From: Glaciihabitans sp. dw_435
GTDB taxonomy: Bacteria > Actinomycetota > Actinomycetes > Actinomycetales > Microbacteriaceae
NCBI RefSeq assembly: GCF_018449675.1
Contig: NZ_JAAVUZ010000001.1
Location: forward strand, 434,001-498,000
Reading direction: 5' to 3'
DNA length: 64,000 bases
This document shows positions 8,338 to 17,161 of this stretch, piece by piece. Position 1 is the stretch's first letter. Each line of letters opens with the position of its first letter. Under the pieces are notes generated by a model. The model saw only the letters and a list, made by a program, of their open reading frames with translations. It was not told the origin of the DNA and did not search any database. Position numbers and translations under genes: made by a program.

Positions 8338-8378
8338 GTGATGGAGACGCGGCGAACAGCGCTGCGGAACGGAGCATC

Positions 8379-9281
8379 ATGAACATCTTCATCGTCGGCG
8401 GAACGGGCTACCTCGGCTCGGTGGTTATCGAAAAGCTGATCGGTGCCGGGCACACTGTCTCCGCGTTGACGCGCTCGGAAGCGAGTGCGGCCCGTGTCCG
8501 GGAGAACGGGGCGGAGCCGGTGCCCGGATCGTTGGCGGACACCGAGATTCTCGCCGCATCGGCCCGTGACGCGGATGCCGTCGTTTACGCCGCGTCGGAC
8601 TACGCGTCGACGGAGGAATCCGTGCGCGAGGAGCTTGCCGCCGTGCAGGCGCTCGTGGACGGAGCGGGCGAGGCAGGTGCCGGAACACCGGTTATCTATA
8701 CCTCCACCGGACTTGTGTACGGCGCCAACGCCACGGACACCGACGAGGACGCGGTCTTGCCGGATGTCAGCGCCCAGCCCGTAAAGGTCGCTGCGGAACG
8801 CATCGTGCTCGGCGCGGCGGGGGTCACCGGCATGAGCGTTCGCGCCGGGCTGATCTTCGGGCGAGGCGGCACGGTGCTGCTGACCAGCCTCATTGCCGGC
8901 GCGCGGGCTCACGGCGCGGCGGCGTACATCGACGAGGGTGCGAACTCCTGGGCGCCGATTCACGTCGACGACCTTGCCGACCTGTACGTTCGTGCGCTCG
9001 AGCGGCCCGTCGCCGGCGCGTACAACGCGGTCGGAGATGTGCCGTTCACGTTCAAGGAACTCGCGGAGGCAATCGGAGACCTGACCGGTGCGCCGGCAGT
9101 GTCGATCCCGTTTGCCGTGGCCGAGCAAAGCATGGGCTCCGCCGTGACGACGCTGACGTCCACCAGTTCCCTCAGCGCGGCGAAGGCCCGCAGCACTTTC
9201 GGGTGGACGCCGGCCGCGGGCTCGCTGACCGATGATGTTCGATACGGGTCATACGCGAGCTCGGGAACATCCGCTTCCTAG
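8379..9281 (+). CDS. NAD-dependent epimerase/dehydratase (extended/atypical SDR)
   Basis: This 300-residue protein begins with a dinucleotide-binding motif, MNIFIVGGTGYLGSVVIEKL. It contains the segment VIYTSTGLVYGANATDTDED, in which Y follows the usual Ser/Thr-rich strand, and HVDDLADLYVRALER in the C-terminal half, the pattern of NAD(P)-binding epimerase-like proteins. The canonical YxxxK is not clear, so it may be an NmrA-like or other atypical member. The ATG at 8379 has GGAACGGAG upstream. The MerR-type promoter immediately upstream suggests it is induced by whatever signal the MerR protein senses. Confidence 0.82.
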   Translation: MNIFIVGGTGYLGSVVIEKLIGAGHTVSALTRSEASAARVRENGAEPVPGSLADTEILAASARDADAVVYAASDYASTEESVREELAAVQALVDGAGEAGAGTPVIYTSTGLVYGANATDTDEDAVLPDVSAQPVKVAAERIVLGAAGVTGMSVRAGLIFGRGGTVLLTSLIAGARAHGAAAYIDEGANSWAPIHVDDLADLYVRALERPVAGAYNAVGDVPFTFKELAEAIGDLTGAPAVSIPFAVAEQSMGSAVTTLTSTSSLSAAKARSTFGWTPAAGSLTDDVRYGSYASSGTSAS

Positions 9282-9318
9282 TCCGCGAGGGACGACGTGC
9301 CGATGAAGCTGGAACTGT

Positions 9319-9393
9319 TGGTGCCCCCAGGCAGATTCGAACTGCCGCCCCTGCCTCCGGAGGGCAGTGCTCTATCCCCTGAGCTATGGGGGC
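9319..9393 (-). tRNA. tRNA-Arg (anticodon CCG), CCA encoded
   Basis: On the minus strand a complete cloverleaf is visible. The acceptor GCCCCCA pairs with TGGGGGC; the D arm is GCTC...GAGC. The anticodon stem CTGCC/GGCAG carries the loop CTCCGGA, so the anticodon is CCG (reads CGG, Arg). The variable loop is four bases and the T arm is GGCAG/CTGCC with loop TTCGAAT. The discriminator is A, followed by an encoded CCA. Confidence 0.95.
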
Positions 9394-9405
9394 CCAGTGC
9401 GTAGC

Positions 9406-9420
9406 TAGATTAGCAGTATG
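9406..9420 (+). promoter_or_regulatory. Leaderless promoter -10 element of the PNPOx gene
   Basis: TAGATT at 9406-9411 ends six bases before the ATG at 9418, and no ribosome-binding site is present. The -35 region would fall inside the divergently oriented tRNA-Arg gene. Confidence 0.5.
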
Positions 9421-10077
9421 AGCATGGACGCCACTCTCCGCGATCGACTCCGGGCATTGCGAGTCTTCGGCGGTGAGCTTCCGAGATTCGATACGGATGC
9501 CACGCCCGCCGCACCCCTTCCACTGCTGGTTGACTGGCTGAACGAGGCGCTCGACGCCGGGGTATCCCAGCCGCACGCGATGTCACTTGCCACCACGGGC
9601 GCCGATGGAATCCCCGACAATCGCACCCTGCTGCTGAAGGATGTCGACGCCGAGGCCGTCTGGTTCGCATCGCTGTCGTCCGGTCCCAAGGGTCGGGAAA
9701 TCGCGGCGAACCCGCACGCCGCGCTCCTGCTGTACTGGCGCGAGCAGGGTCGACAGGTTCGGATCGTGGGTCGCGTGGAAGAGGGGCCCCGCGAGGTCAG
9801 CGAAGCCGACTTCCTCGCGCGCAGCCCCAACGCCCGGGCGTCCGCGATCGCGGGGGAGCAGAGCGAGCCGGTCGTGGACCGCGACGCCCGCGTTGAGGCC
9901 GCGCGCGAGAAGATTGCGGCGGAACCCGAGTACGTTCCGGCCGAGTGGGTCGCCTACCGAGTCATCCCGGACAGCGTCGAATTCTGGCAGGCAGAGCGCG
10001 AACGCGACCAGGTGCGGCTGCGGTACCTGCGCGACGCGGCGACCGGCGGCTGGTCGCGCGACATCCTCTGGCCGTAG
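9418..10077 (+). CDS. pdxH: Pyridoxamine 5'-phosphate oxidase family protein (PdxH-like)
   Basis: This 219-residue protein belongs to the FMN-binding PNPOx split-barrel family. It shows HAMSLATTGADGIPDNRTLL (substrate/FMN strands), FASLSSGPKGREIAANPHAA (conserved K/R-E-I region), LYWREQGRQVRIVGRVE and the C-terminal dimerisation segment with SVEFWQAERERDQVRLRYLR. PdxH makes pyridoxal 5'-phosphate from the pyridoxine or pyridoxamine phosphates. The C-terminal RLHDR-type motif of classical PdxH is altered to RDQVRLRY, so a related flavin oxidase (PhzG-like) is possible. The ATG at 9418 fits a leaderless mRNA; a second ATG lies at 9424. Confidence 0.75.
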   Translation: MSMDATLRDRLRALRVFGGELPRFDTDATPAAPLPLLVDWLNEALDAGVSQPHAMSLATTGADGIPDNRTLLLKDVDAEAVWFASLSSGPKGREIAANPHAALLLYWREQGRQVRIVGRVEEGPREVSEADFLARSPNARASAIAGEQSEPVVDRDARVEAAREKIAAEPEYVPAEWVAYRVIPDSVEFWQAERERDQVRLRYLRDAATGGWSRDILWP

Positions 10078-10079
10078 CG

Positions 10080-10601
10080 TCAGGCCGCGATGTCGGCGGC
10101 GGCCTCCGCGTGCTCGACCAGCGCCCTGAACGCACGGTCGTGGTAGATCAGCGGCTCCTTGCCGGGGGAGTGCCGGATGGAGGAGACGGCGAGCACGACG
10201 ATGGTGTGGTCGCCGGTCGGGATCTCCGCAGAAATCGTGCAGTCGAGCCAGGTGACCGATTCCTCGATGAAGATCGCTCCGGCATCGGTCGTGTGGGTCG
10301 ACACTCCCTCGAAGCGATCGCGGTTGCGCGAGGCGAGCTGGATGCAGACGTCCTCGTGATCGCGTCCGAGAACTGAGACGCCGATGCGTGCCGCGGTGCG
10401 CAGGAGCGGCCAGGTCGCGGAGGTGTCCTGCACCGAGAAGAGCACGAGCGGCGGGTCGAACGAGACGCCGACGGTGAAGGATGTCGCGACCAGCCCGGTC
10501 GGTACCCCGTCGACCATCGCGGTCAGTGCGGCGACGCCCGAGGGGAATCCGGCGAACGCGGTCTCGACGGCTGCGGTGTCGTGGACGGATACGTTCTGCA
10601 T
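10080..10601 (-). CDS. Flavin reductase family protein
   Basis: This 173-residue protein has the flavin-reductase-like FMN-binding fold: FAGFPSGVAALTAMVDGVPT, GLVATSFTVGVSFDPPLVLF, then SVLGRDHEDVCIQLASR and a C-terminal PLIYHDRAFRALV. Such proteins reduce FMN/FAD with NAD(P)H, often for a partner monooxygenase, but no monooxygenase is next to it. The ATG at 10601 starts the conserved domain; an upstream ATG would add 34 unrelated residues. It converges tightly (2 bp apart) on the PNPOx gene. The divergent gap of about 250 bp upstream (10602-10849) carries no gene and presumably holds both promoters. Confidence 0.85.
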   Translation of the reverse strand: MQNVSVHDTAAVETAFAGFPSGVAALTAMVDGVPTGLVATSFTVGVSFDPPLVLFSVQDTSATWPLLRTAARIGVSVLGRDHEDVCIQLASRNRDRFEGVSTHTTDAGAIFIEESVTWLDCTISAEIPTGDHTIVVLAVSSIRHSPGKEPLIYHDRAFRALVEHAEAAADIAA

Positions 10602-10849
10602 GCGGCGCGATTTCCGATCGGGAGTATGTAAATAGTGTGTGACATTCCCGCACGGCGGCGGGGGTCGAACCGACGGTGATGTGGCGGCCGGGTCATCCAT
10701 CACTCTTGTCGAATTGCTGATCGTGAGCGGAATTTATGACGAATAATGAACCGCCCGGTGTACGCACCCGGTCGACACCGCGATAGCACACCGGCGGCGG
10801 CCCGTACCGTCGCCAGCGTGAGCGCCCGCGGTCTGACATCATCGGGAAC

Positions 10850-11644
10850 ATGCAGCGAAACGTCTCAGCGCACCTCGAGCTCGACATCCGTGGCAACACC
10901 AATATGGTGTTCAGTCTCAGCGCCGCGCTGGGGGCGAATATCGCGTCCGAAAACCTGGACTTCATCCTCGACGGGGTGAAGCTCGACTCACGCGAACTGC
11001 ACGACATCCACGGCACGCGTCTGCACCACTTCGTCAGCGGCGCCGGACGCATGATCGTGGATTACAACGCGCAGATCGACGGGCGCGCGGAACCCGTCCC
11101 CACGGACGAGATCGACCTCATCACCTACTTACGACCGAGTCGCTACTGCCAGTCCGACAGCCTCGCACCGACCGCACGCTCCGAGTTCTGGGGTCTGACC
11201 GGCCACGTTCTCGTGCGCGCGATTGTCGACTGGGTGTTCAACCGTCTGCGCTACACCTCCGGCTCCAGCCTTCCGACCGACGGCGCCACCCGCACTCTGC
11301 TCAACCGCGAGGGCGTCTGCCGCGACTTCGCGCACGTCACGATCGCCATGCTGCGCGCCATGGAGGTGCCCGCCCGCATGGTCGCCGTGTACGCACCGGG
11401 GCTGTCGCCGATGGACTTTCACGCGGTCGTCGAGGCCTGGGTCGACGGCGAATGGTGGGTAGTGGATGCCACGCGCCTGGCGCCACGACAGAGCCTGCTG
11501 CGCATCTCCACCGGCCGGGACGCAGCCGACACCGCGTGGCTCACGAGCAACTGGACCGACCTCGCCGTGATGTCGATGCTGGTGACCGTGGCGGCTGACA
11601 GCCTTCCCTACGACGACGGCTACGAACTGGTGCAGCTGGGCTGA
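10850..11644 (+). CDS. Transglutaminase-like protease family protein
   Basis: This 264-residue soluble protein has an N-terminal beta-rich domain and a transglutaminase core. The whole catalytic triad is visible: Cys157 in GVCRDFAH, His191 in [10 protein letters not shown] and Asp206 in VVDATR. No signal peptide or membrane segment is seen, so it is probably a cytoplasmic cysteine protease or amidase of the transglutaminase-like superfamily. A weak -10-like CATCAT lies seven bases before the ATG at 10850, which might be leaderless. It is useful as an internal comparison for the catalytically altered transglutaminase-fold protein at 52055-54334. Confidence 0.86.
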   Translation: MQRNVSAHLELDIRGNTNMVFSLSAALGANIASENLDFILDGVKLDSRELHDIHGTRLHHFVSGAGRMIVDYNAQIDGRAEPVPTDEIDLITYLRPSRYCQSDSLAPTARSEFWGLTGHVLVRAIVDWVFNRLRYTSGSSLPTDGATRTLLNREGVCRDFAHVTIAMLRAMEVPARMVAVYAPGLSPMDFHAVVEAWVDGEWWVVDATRLAPRQSLLRISTGRDAADTAWLTSNWTDLAVMSMLVTVAADSLPYDDGYELVQLG

Positions 11645-11679
11645 CCCGCCCGCAGCACCGGCCGCTCTGGCCCCTCCGG

Positions 11680-11696
11680 TAGAATCTTGCCCTGTG
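11680..11696 (+). promoter_or_regulatory. Leaderless promoter -10 element of argS
   Basis: TAGAAT at 11680-11685 precedes the GTG at 11694 by eight bases. There is no Shine-Dalgarno sequence, so transcription probably starts at or within two bases of the start codon. No good -35 hexamer is visible. Confidence 0.5.
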
Positions 11697-13355
11697 AATC
11701 CCGCCGAACTCTCCGCCACCCTGCTCGCCATCGTCACGGGAGTGCTGGAGCGCCGCGGGTCATCCGAAAAGCCGACGATTGCCGACGTCCCCCTCGAGCG
11801 GCCGCGCAACCGTGATCACGGTGACTGGACGTCCAATATCGCGATGAAGCTCGCCAAGCCCGTGGGTGCGAACCCTCGGGAGCTCGCGGGCGAGATCGCG
11901 GAGGAACTCGGTAAGGCCGAGGGTGTGGCATCCGTCGATGTTGCCGGTCCCGGCTTCATCAACATCACGCTGGATGCCGCCGCAGCTGGGGCGATCGCGA
12001 AGACCATCGTCGACGCCGGGCCCGAGTACGGCAGGGGCGACCTCTACGAGGGCGTCACCATCAACCTCGAGTTTGTGTCGGCCAACCCCACCGGTCCGAT
12101 TCACATCGGCGGAACCCGCTGGGCGGCCGTCGGTGACAGCCTCGCGCGGATCTTCTCTGCCGAGGGCGGCATCGTCACCCGTGAGTACTACTTCAACGAC
12201 CACGGTGCACAGATCGACAGGTTTGCGCGCAGCCTGCTTGCCAGCTACCTCGGTGAGCCCGCTCCCGAAGACGGCTACGGCGGGGTGTACATCTCCGATA
12301 TCGCCGCGCGCGTGATCAACGACTACCCCGGAGACCTGTCCACCATCCCCACACGGGAAGAGGTGCAGGAGGTCTTCCGCTCGGTGGGCGTCGAGCTCAT
12401 GTTCGGTGACATCCGGGCGAGCCTGCACGAGTTCGGTGTCGACTTCGATGTCTACTTCCACGAGAACGAGCTGCACGAGTCTGGTGCCGTCGACCGCGCC
12501 GTAGCCCGCCTGCGCGAGCTCGGCCACATCTACGAGGCCGATGGTGCCACGTGGCTGCGCACCACCTCCTTCGGCGATGACAAAGACCGCGTCGTCATCA
12601 AGAGCGACGGGGAGGCCGCCTACATCTCGGGCGACCTTGCCTACTACCTCAACAAACGTGAGCGCGGGTTCGAGCGCAACATCATTTTGCTTGGTGCCGA
12701 CCACCACGGGTACGTGCAGCGCCTCATGGCGATGACCGCCGCGTTCGGCGATACGCCGTACGTCAACCTCGAGATCATCATCGGGCAGCTCGTCAACCTG
12801 GTGCGCGACGGAGAACCGCTGCGCATGAGCAAGCGCGCCGGCACGGTCGTCACGATGGAGGACCTCGTCGAGGTCGTCGGCGTCGACGCCGCCCGCTACT
12901 CGCTCGTGCGCTCCTCCACCGACACGCAGGTGGACATTGACCTCGACGTGCTGACCAAGCGCACCAACGACAACCCCGTCTTCTACGTGCAGTACGCACA
13001 CGCCCGCACCAGCGCGGTCGCGCGCAACGCCGCGGCATCCGGTGTCGACCGCTCGGTGTTCGACGCGAGCCTGCTCACGCACGAGACGGAGAGCATCTTG
13101 CTCGGATCGCTCGCCGAGTTCCCCCGCATCGTGCGCCAGGCCGCGGAGCTGCGCGAGCCCCACCGGATCGCGCGCTACGCGGAAGAGCTCGCCGGGTACT
13201 ACCACCGCTGGTACGACGCGTGCCGCGTGACCCCGCTCGGCGAAGAAGAGGTCACCGACGTGCACCGCACCCGCCTGTGGCTCAACGACGCCACCGGAAC
13301 CGTGCTGCGCAACGGCCTTGCCCTGCTCGGAGTCGGCGCCCCCGAGCGGATGTAG
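11694..13355 (+). CDS. argS: Arginyl-tRNA synthetase
   Basis: This 553-residue class I aminoacyl-tRNA synthetase charges tRNA-Arg. The N-terminal additional domain is followed by the catalytic domain with [20 protein letters not shown], which holds the HIGH-like HIGG. The KMSKS-like loop is [13 protein letters not shown]-terminal DALR anticodon-binding domain contains [15 protein letters not shown] and ends in [17 protein letters not shown], the usual ArgRS ending. Length is normal for the family. It heads a co-directional block of DUF2993, lysA, hom, thrC, thrB, rho, prfA and prmC, as in other Microbacteriaceae. A GTG start with a nearby -10 box suggests a leaderless transcript. Confidence 0.97.
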   Translation: MNPAELSATLLAIVTGVLERRGSSEKPTIADVPLERPRNRDHGDWTSNIAMKLAKPVGANPRELAGEIAEELGKAEGVASVDVAGPGFINITLDAAAAGAIAKTIVDAGPEYGRGDLYEGVTINLEFVSANPTGPIHIGGTRWAAVGDSLARIFSAEGGIVTREYYFNDHGAQIDRFARSLLASYLGEPAPEDGYGGVYISDIAARVINDYPGDLSTIPTREEVQEVFRSVGVELMFGDIRASLHEFGVDFDVYFHENELHESGAVDRAVARLRELGHIYEADGATWLRTTSFGDDKDRVVIKSDGEAAYISGDLAYYLNKRERGFERNIILLGADHHGYVQRLMAMTAAFGDTPYVNLEIIIGQLVNLVRDGEPLRMSKRAGTVVTMEDLVEVVGVDAARYSLVRSSTDTQVDIDLDVLTKRTNDNPVFYVQYAHARTSAVARNAAASGVDRSVFDASLLTHETESILLGSLAEFPRIVRQAAELREPHRIARYAEELAGYYHRWYDACRVTPLGEEEVTDVHRTRLWLNDATGTVLRNGLALLGVGAPERM

Positions 13356-13357
13356 TC

Positions 13358-14287
13358 GTGAGCGACGACCCGGCTTCCCGCGACACCGATCCCCGAGACA
13401 CGGATCCCCGCGACACGGCTGTGATCCCCGGCACCGAGGTGACCCGGGAAATCCCGCCGGTAGAGCAGGGCGACACCCAGGTGCTCGAGCCGCTGGCGGG
13501 CGAACCGGTCGTCCCTCCGAAGAAACGTCGGCGCAGGGTCATCCTGCTCGCCTGGATTATTGGCGTCGTTGTCGTACTCGTCGCCGGATTCTTTATCGCC
13601 GAGCAGGTTGTGCGCTCCTATGCCACCGGGTACGTGCGCGACCAGATCGTGAAAACGCTGAGTCTGTCGGCGGATGACACGGTCGGCGTCGATCTCGGCG
13701 GCGGGCTGCTGATCCCACAGCTGATCGCCCGCAACCTCGACACCGTGCGCATCGCCGTGCCCGACCTGACCGTCGGATCGATCAACGGCAGCGCCAGCGT
13801 CGTGGCGCACGATATCCCGCTGGACCAGGATCAGCCGGTGAAGGAACTCGCCCTGCGTTTCAGCGTCGACGAGGAGGGTCTCAACTCCCTGCTGGCGACG
13901 GCGGCAGGAACCGATGTGCCGGTGACCGCGACTCTCGGTGACGGGCAAGTAACGGCGACCGCGGAGATCAGTGTGTTCGCCCTCAAGTTCCCGATCGCCG
14001 TGAGCTTCACCCCGGGAGCCACGAACGGCGAGCTGGTGCTGACGCCGTCATCGATCACCCTCAACGGTGCGAAGACAACGGCCGACGAGTTCCGCAACGG
14101 TCTCTTCGGAAGCCTCGCGACACCGCTGCTGGCCCCGCGAACGTTCTGCGTTGCCTCGGAACTGCCGTCGGACCTCGTTCTCGAGGGTGTGCGGGTTACC
14201 GACAAGCGTCTGGTCATCGCGATCAACGGCGATGGCGCGACCCTCGGCGGCGAGGGACTGACGACCAAGGGAACCTGCCCCGCCTGA
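13358..14287 (+). CDS. DUF2993 (LmeA-like) membrane-anchored protein
   Basis: This 309-residue protein has a Pro/Asp/Thr-rich cytoplasmic N-terminus (about 1-55) and one membrane anchor (about 60-82, VILLAWIIGVVVVLVAGFFI). An extracytoplasmic DUF2993 domain follows (SADDTVGVDLGGGLLIPQLI, LDTVRIAVPDLTVGSINGSA, ending LVIAINGDGATLGGEGLT). The mycobacterial member LmeA binds phospholipids and affects lipoglycan assembly, so a lipid-binding envelope role is likely. The GTG at 13358 begins two bases after the argS stop, implying translational coupling; the argS-DUF2993-lysA order is typical of the group. Confidence 0.85.
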   Translation: MSDDPASRDTDPRDTDPRDTAVIPGTEVTREIPPVEQGDTQVLEPLAGEPVVPPKKRRRRVILLAWIIGVVVVLVAGFFIAEQVVRSYATGYVRDQIVKTLSLSADDTVGVDLGGGLLIPQLIARNLDTVRIAVPDLTVGSINGSASVVAHDIPLDQDQPVKELALRFSVDEEGLNSLLATAAGTDVPVTATLGDGQVTATAEISVFALKFPIAVSFTPGATNGELVLTPSSITLNGAKTTADEFRNGLFGSLATPLLAPRTFCVASELPSDLVLEGVRVTDKRLVIAINGDGATLGGEGLTTKGTCPA

Positions 14288-14423
14288 TCGTGCCGCTCCA
14301 TGACGGCATCGCACATGCGTGGGCGAACGCGGGGCCGGTCGTGCCGGTAGGATTTAGACGGCTTCAGGGACCAAGCCGGGTTCGCTCGCCTCACTCGTTC
14401 AATATTCCGTGAGGTATTCGCCT

Positions 14424-15827
14424 GTGTCCGCCAACCCGCTCGCCCCGTCCTGGCTCTCCGTGCCCGACGACGCCAACGCGCTCGTTCCGACCGTCTGGTC
14501 GCAGAACGCTTCCCGCTCCGCGGACGGAGAGATCACCGTCGCCGGGGTCACCGCCTCCGAGCTCGCCCGCCAGTACGGCACGCCGCTGTTCGTGGTGGAC
14601 GAAGCCGACGTGAAGGACCGGGCCCGGGGCATCCGCGAGTCATTCGACCGGGAGTTTGCCCGCATCGGCGGCACCGCGAAGGTGTACTACGCCGGCAAGG
14701 CGTTCCTCTCCGTCGAGGTCGCGCGCTGGATGAACGACGCGGGTCTCAACATTGACGTGTGCAGTGGGGGAGAGCTCGCCGTCGCGCTCGCCGCGGGCGT
14801 TGACCCCGCGCGCCTCGGCCTGCACGGCAATAACAAGAGCCTCGCCGAGATCGACAGGTCGGTCGGCCTGGGCATCGGAGCCATCGTTCTCGACAGCCTC
14901 ATTGAGATCGAGCGGGTGGCGGATGCCGCGTCCCGCCACGGTCGCGTTCAGCCCGTGCGCCTGCGCATCAACTCAGGCGTGCACGCGTCAACCCACGAAT
15001 ACCTGGCCACCGCCCGCGAGGACCAGAAGTTCGGCATCCCGCTCGCGGAAGCCGCCGACGTGGTCGCCCGCATCCGGTCGCACGCGTCGCTGCGGTTCCT
15101 CGGACTCCACTCGCACATCGGGTCGCAGATCTTCGAGGCCGACGGATTCGCCGAGGCGGCCCGTCGCCTGTTCGCGGTGCACGCAGAGTTGCTGGCGGAT
15201 GGCCCGGTGCCCGAGCTCAACCTCGGCGGCGGCTTCGGAATCGCGTACACGAGCGTCGACAAGGCGCTGCCCATCGACGAGATCGCCGTGCGCTTCGCCG
15301 ACATCGTGGCGGAAGAGGCGGCAGCCCACAGTGTCGACGTGCCCGTGATCGCGATCGAACCGGGTCGCGCCATCATCGGGCCCTCGACGTTCACCCTGTA
15401 CGAGGTGGGCACGATCAAGGACGTCGTCGTTTCGCTCGACGACGACACCACCGCCGTGCGCAAGTACGTGAGTGTCGACGGTGGCATGAGCGACAACATC
15501 CGTCCGGCGCTGTACGGCGCCGACTACAGCGCGCGCATCGCCGGTCGGGTTTCCGACGCGGAGGCTGCCCTCGTGCGCGTGGCTGGCAAGCACTGCGAGA
15601 GCGGCGACCTCGTCGTGCTCTCCGAATACCTCCCCGGGGATGTCACCCCCGGCGACCTTCTCGCGGTTCCCGCGACCGGCGCGTACTGCTGGTCGCTCGC
15701 GAGCAACTACAACTACCTTGGCCGGCCTCCCGTCGTTGCCGTGCGAGACGGAGCAGTGCGAACACTGATCCGCGGAGAAACCGAAGAAGACCTACTGCGT
15801 CGCGACGCAGGATTGGACGCATCATGA
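14424..15827 (+). CDS. lysA: Diaminopimelate decarboxylase
   Basis: This 467-residue PLP enzyme (fold type III) converts meso-diaminopimelate to lysine. It has YYAGKAFLSVEVARW with the PLP lysine, the glycine-rich LNLGGGFGIAYT, IAIEPGRAIIGPSTFTLYEV, and the catalytic-site segment GKHCESGDLVV near the C-terminus. The GTG at 14424 follows GAGG at nine bases and is preferred; another GTG at 14409 would add five residues. A TAGGAT at 14348-14353 may be the -10 element of a promoter in the 137-bp gap after the DUF2993 gene. It overlaps hom by four bases, linking lysine and threonine synthesis. Confidence 0.96.
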   Translation: MSANPLAPSWLSVPDDANALVPTVWSQNASRSADGEITVAGVTASELARQYGTPLFVVDEADVKDRARGIRESFDREFARIGGTAKVYYAGKAFLSVEVARWMNDAGLNIDVCSGGELAVALAAGVDPARLGLHGNNKSLAEIDRSVGLGIGAIVLDSLIEIERVADAASRHGRVQPVRLRINSGVHASTHEYLATAREDQKFGIPLAEAADVVARIRSHASLRFLGLHSHIGSQIFEADGFAEAARRLFAVHAELLADGPVPELNLGGGFGIAYTSVDKALPIDEIAVRFADIVAEEAAAHSVDVPVIAIEPGRAIIGPSTFTLYEVGTIKDVVVSLDDDTTAVRKYVSVDGGMSDNIRPALYGADYSARIAGRVSDAEAALVRVAGKHCESGDLVVLSEYLPGDVTPGDLLAVPATGAYCWSLASNYNYLGRPPVVAVRDGAVRTLIRGETEEDLLRRDAGLDAS

Positions 15828-17161
15828 TCGAGTACCGCAACCTGCGCATCGCCCTTCTCGGCGGTGGCAGCGTTGGTGCCCAGGTCGCCGAGCTTCTGCT
15901 GAAGAACGGTGACGAGCTCGCCAGCCGCGCCGGAGCCGGACTCGAGCTCATCGGTGTCGCCGTTCGCGACATCGCGGCTCCGCGCACCACGGACATCCCC
16001 GCCCACCTGCTCACGACGGATGCGACGTCGCTGATTCTTAGCGCGGACATCGTGATCGAACTCATCGGAGGGCTCGAGCCCGCCCGCAGCTACATCCTGC
16101 AGGCGATCAACTCCGGCGCAGACGTCATCACCGCCAACAAGGCGCTGCTGGCGACCCACGGCCCCGAGCTCTTCGACGCGGCCGAGCAGGTCGGAGCACA
16201 GCTCTACTACGAGGCGGCGGTGGGCGGGGCCATCCCGATCATCCGTCCGCTGCGCGACAGCCTCGCCGGTGACACCGTCAAGCGCATCCTTGGCATCGTC
16301 AACGGCACCACCAACTTCATCCTCGACCTCATGGAGACCACGGGGGAGTCGCTCGAATCCGCTCTCGCGACTGCCACCGCGCTCGGGTATGCCGAGGCAG
16401 ACCCCACCGCCGACATCGAGGGCTACGACGCCGCGCAGAAGGCAGCGATTCTCGCCAGCCTCGCGTTCCACACCACCGTGCCGCTCGAGTCCGTCTACCG
16501 GGAGGGCATTTCCTCCGTCACGCTGGCGCAGGTCGAATCCGCACGTAAGGCGGGCTACGTCATCAAGTTGCTCGCCATCTGCGAGCGCGTGACCGACCCG
16601 GTGACGGGTGTCGAGGGCGTGAGTGCCCGCGTTCATCCGGCGCTGGTGCCCACGGGGCATCCACTCGCCGCCGTGCACGGGGCGAACAACGCCGTGTTCC
16701 TCGAGGCGGAAGCCGCCGGAGACCTCATGTTCTACGGCGCGGGTGCCGGTGGTATCGAGACCGCATCCGCCGTGCTCGGAGACCTCGTTTCCGCGGCACG
16801 TCGTCATGTCATCGGCGGACCCGGTGTTGCCGAATCGACCCACGCGAACCTGCCCGTGCTGCCCATTACCAGCGTGACCACGCGGTACCAGATCATCCTG
16901 TCGGTGGTCGACCAGCCCGGCGTACTCGCCGAAATCGCCGGTGTCTTCAGTGACAACGGTGTATCGGTGGAGGCCGTTGCCCAGTCCGCCGGATCGGGCG
17001 CGGGCCCGCTGGCGCGTACGGACGACTCGTCGTCCACCGCTACCCTAGTCATTGGCACTCACGAGGCCTCAGAAGCCGCCCTAGCCGCAACCGTCGCGGC
17101 CCTGGAAGCCAGCAATGTCGTGAGTTCCGTTGTGTCTGTACTGAGAGTCGAGGGACTGTAA
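15824..17161 (+). CDS. hom: Homoserine dehydrogenase
   Basis: This 445-residue enzyme reduces aspartate semialdehyde to homoserine with NAD(P)H. The N-terminal Rossmann domain starts IALLGGGSVGAQVAELLL. The catalytic domain has ITANKALLATHG, GAIPIIRPLRDSLAGD, GIVNGTTNFILD and YAEADPTADIEGYDAAQKAA. A C-terminal ACT domain (YQIILSVVDQPGVLAEIAGV) suggests allosteric feedback by threonine, as in other actinobacterial enzymes. The ATG overlaps the lysA stop by four bases, and thrC starts directly after its stop, so lysA-hom-thrC-thrB is one translationally coupled unit. Confidence 0.97.
   Translation: MIEYRNLRIALLGGGSVGAQVAELLLKNGDELASRAGAGLELIGVAVRDIAAPRTTDIPAHLLTTDATSLILSADIVIELIGGLEPARSYILQAINSGADVITANKALLATHGPELFDAAEQVGAQLYYEAAVGGAIPIIRPLRDSLAGDTVKRILGIVNGTTNFILDLMETTGESLESALATATALGYAEADPTADIEGYDAAQKAAILASLAFHTTVPLESVYREGISSVTLAQVESARKAGYVIKLLAICERVTDPVTGVEGVSARVHPALVPTGHPLAAVHGANNAVFLEAEAAGDLMFYGAGAGGIETASAVLGDLVSAARRHVIGGPGVAESTHANLPVLPITSVTTRYQIILSVVDQPGVLAEIAGVFSDNGVSVEAVAQSAGSGAGPLARTDDSSSTATLVIGTHEASEAALAATVAALEASNVVSSVVSVLRVEGL

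Noticed and set aside
11760-13265. A 501-codon minus-strand open frame over argS
   Set aside because: It mirrors argS codon usage and has no family similarity.
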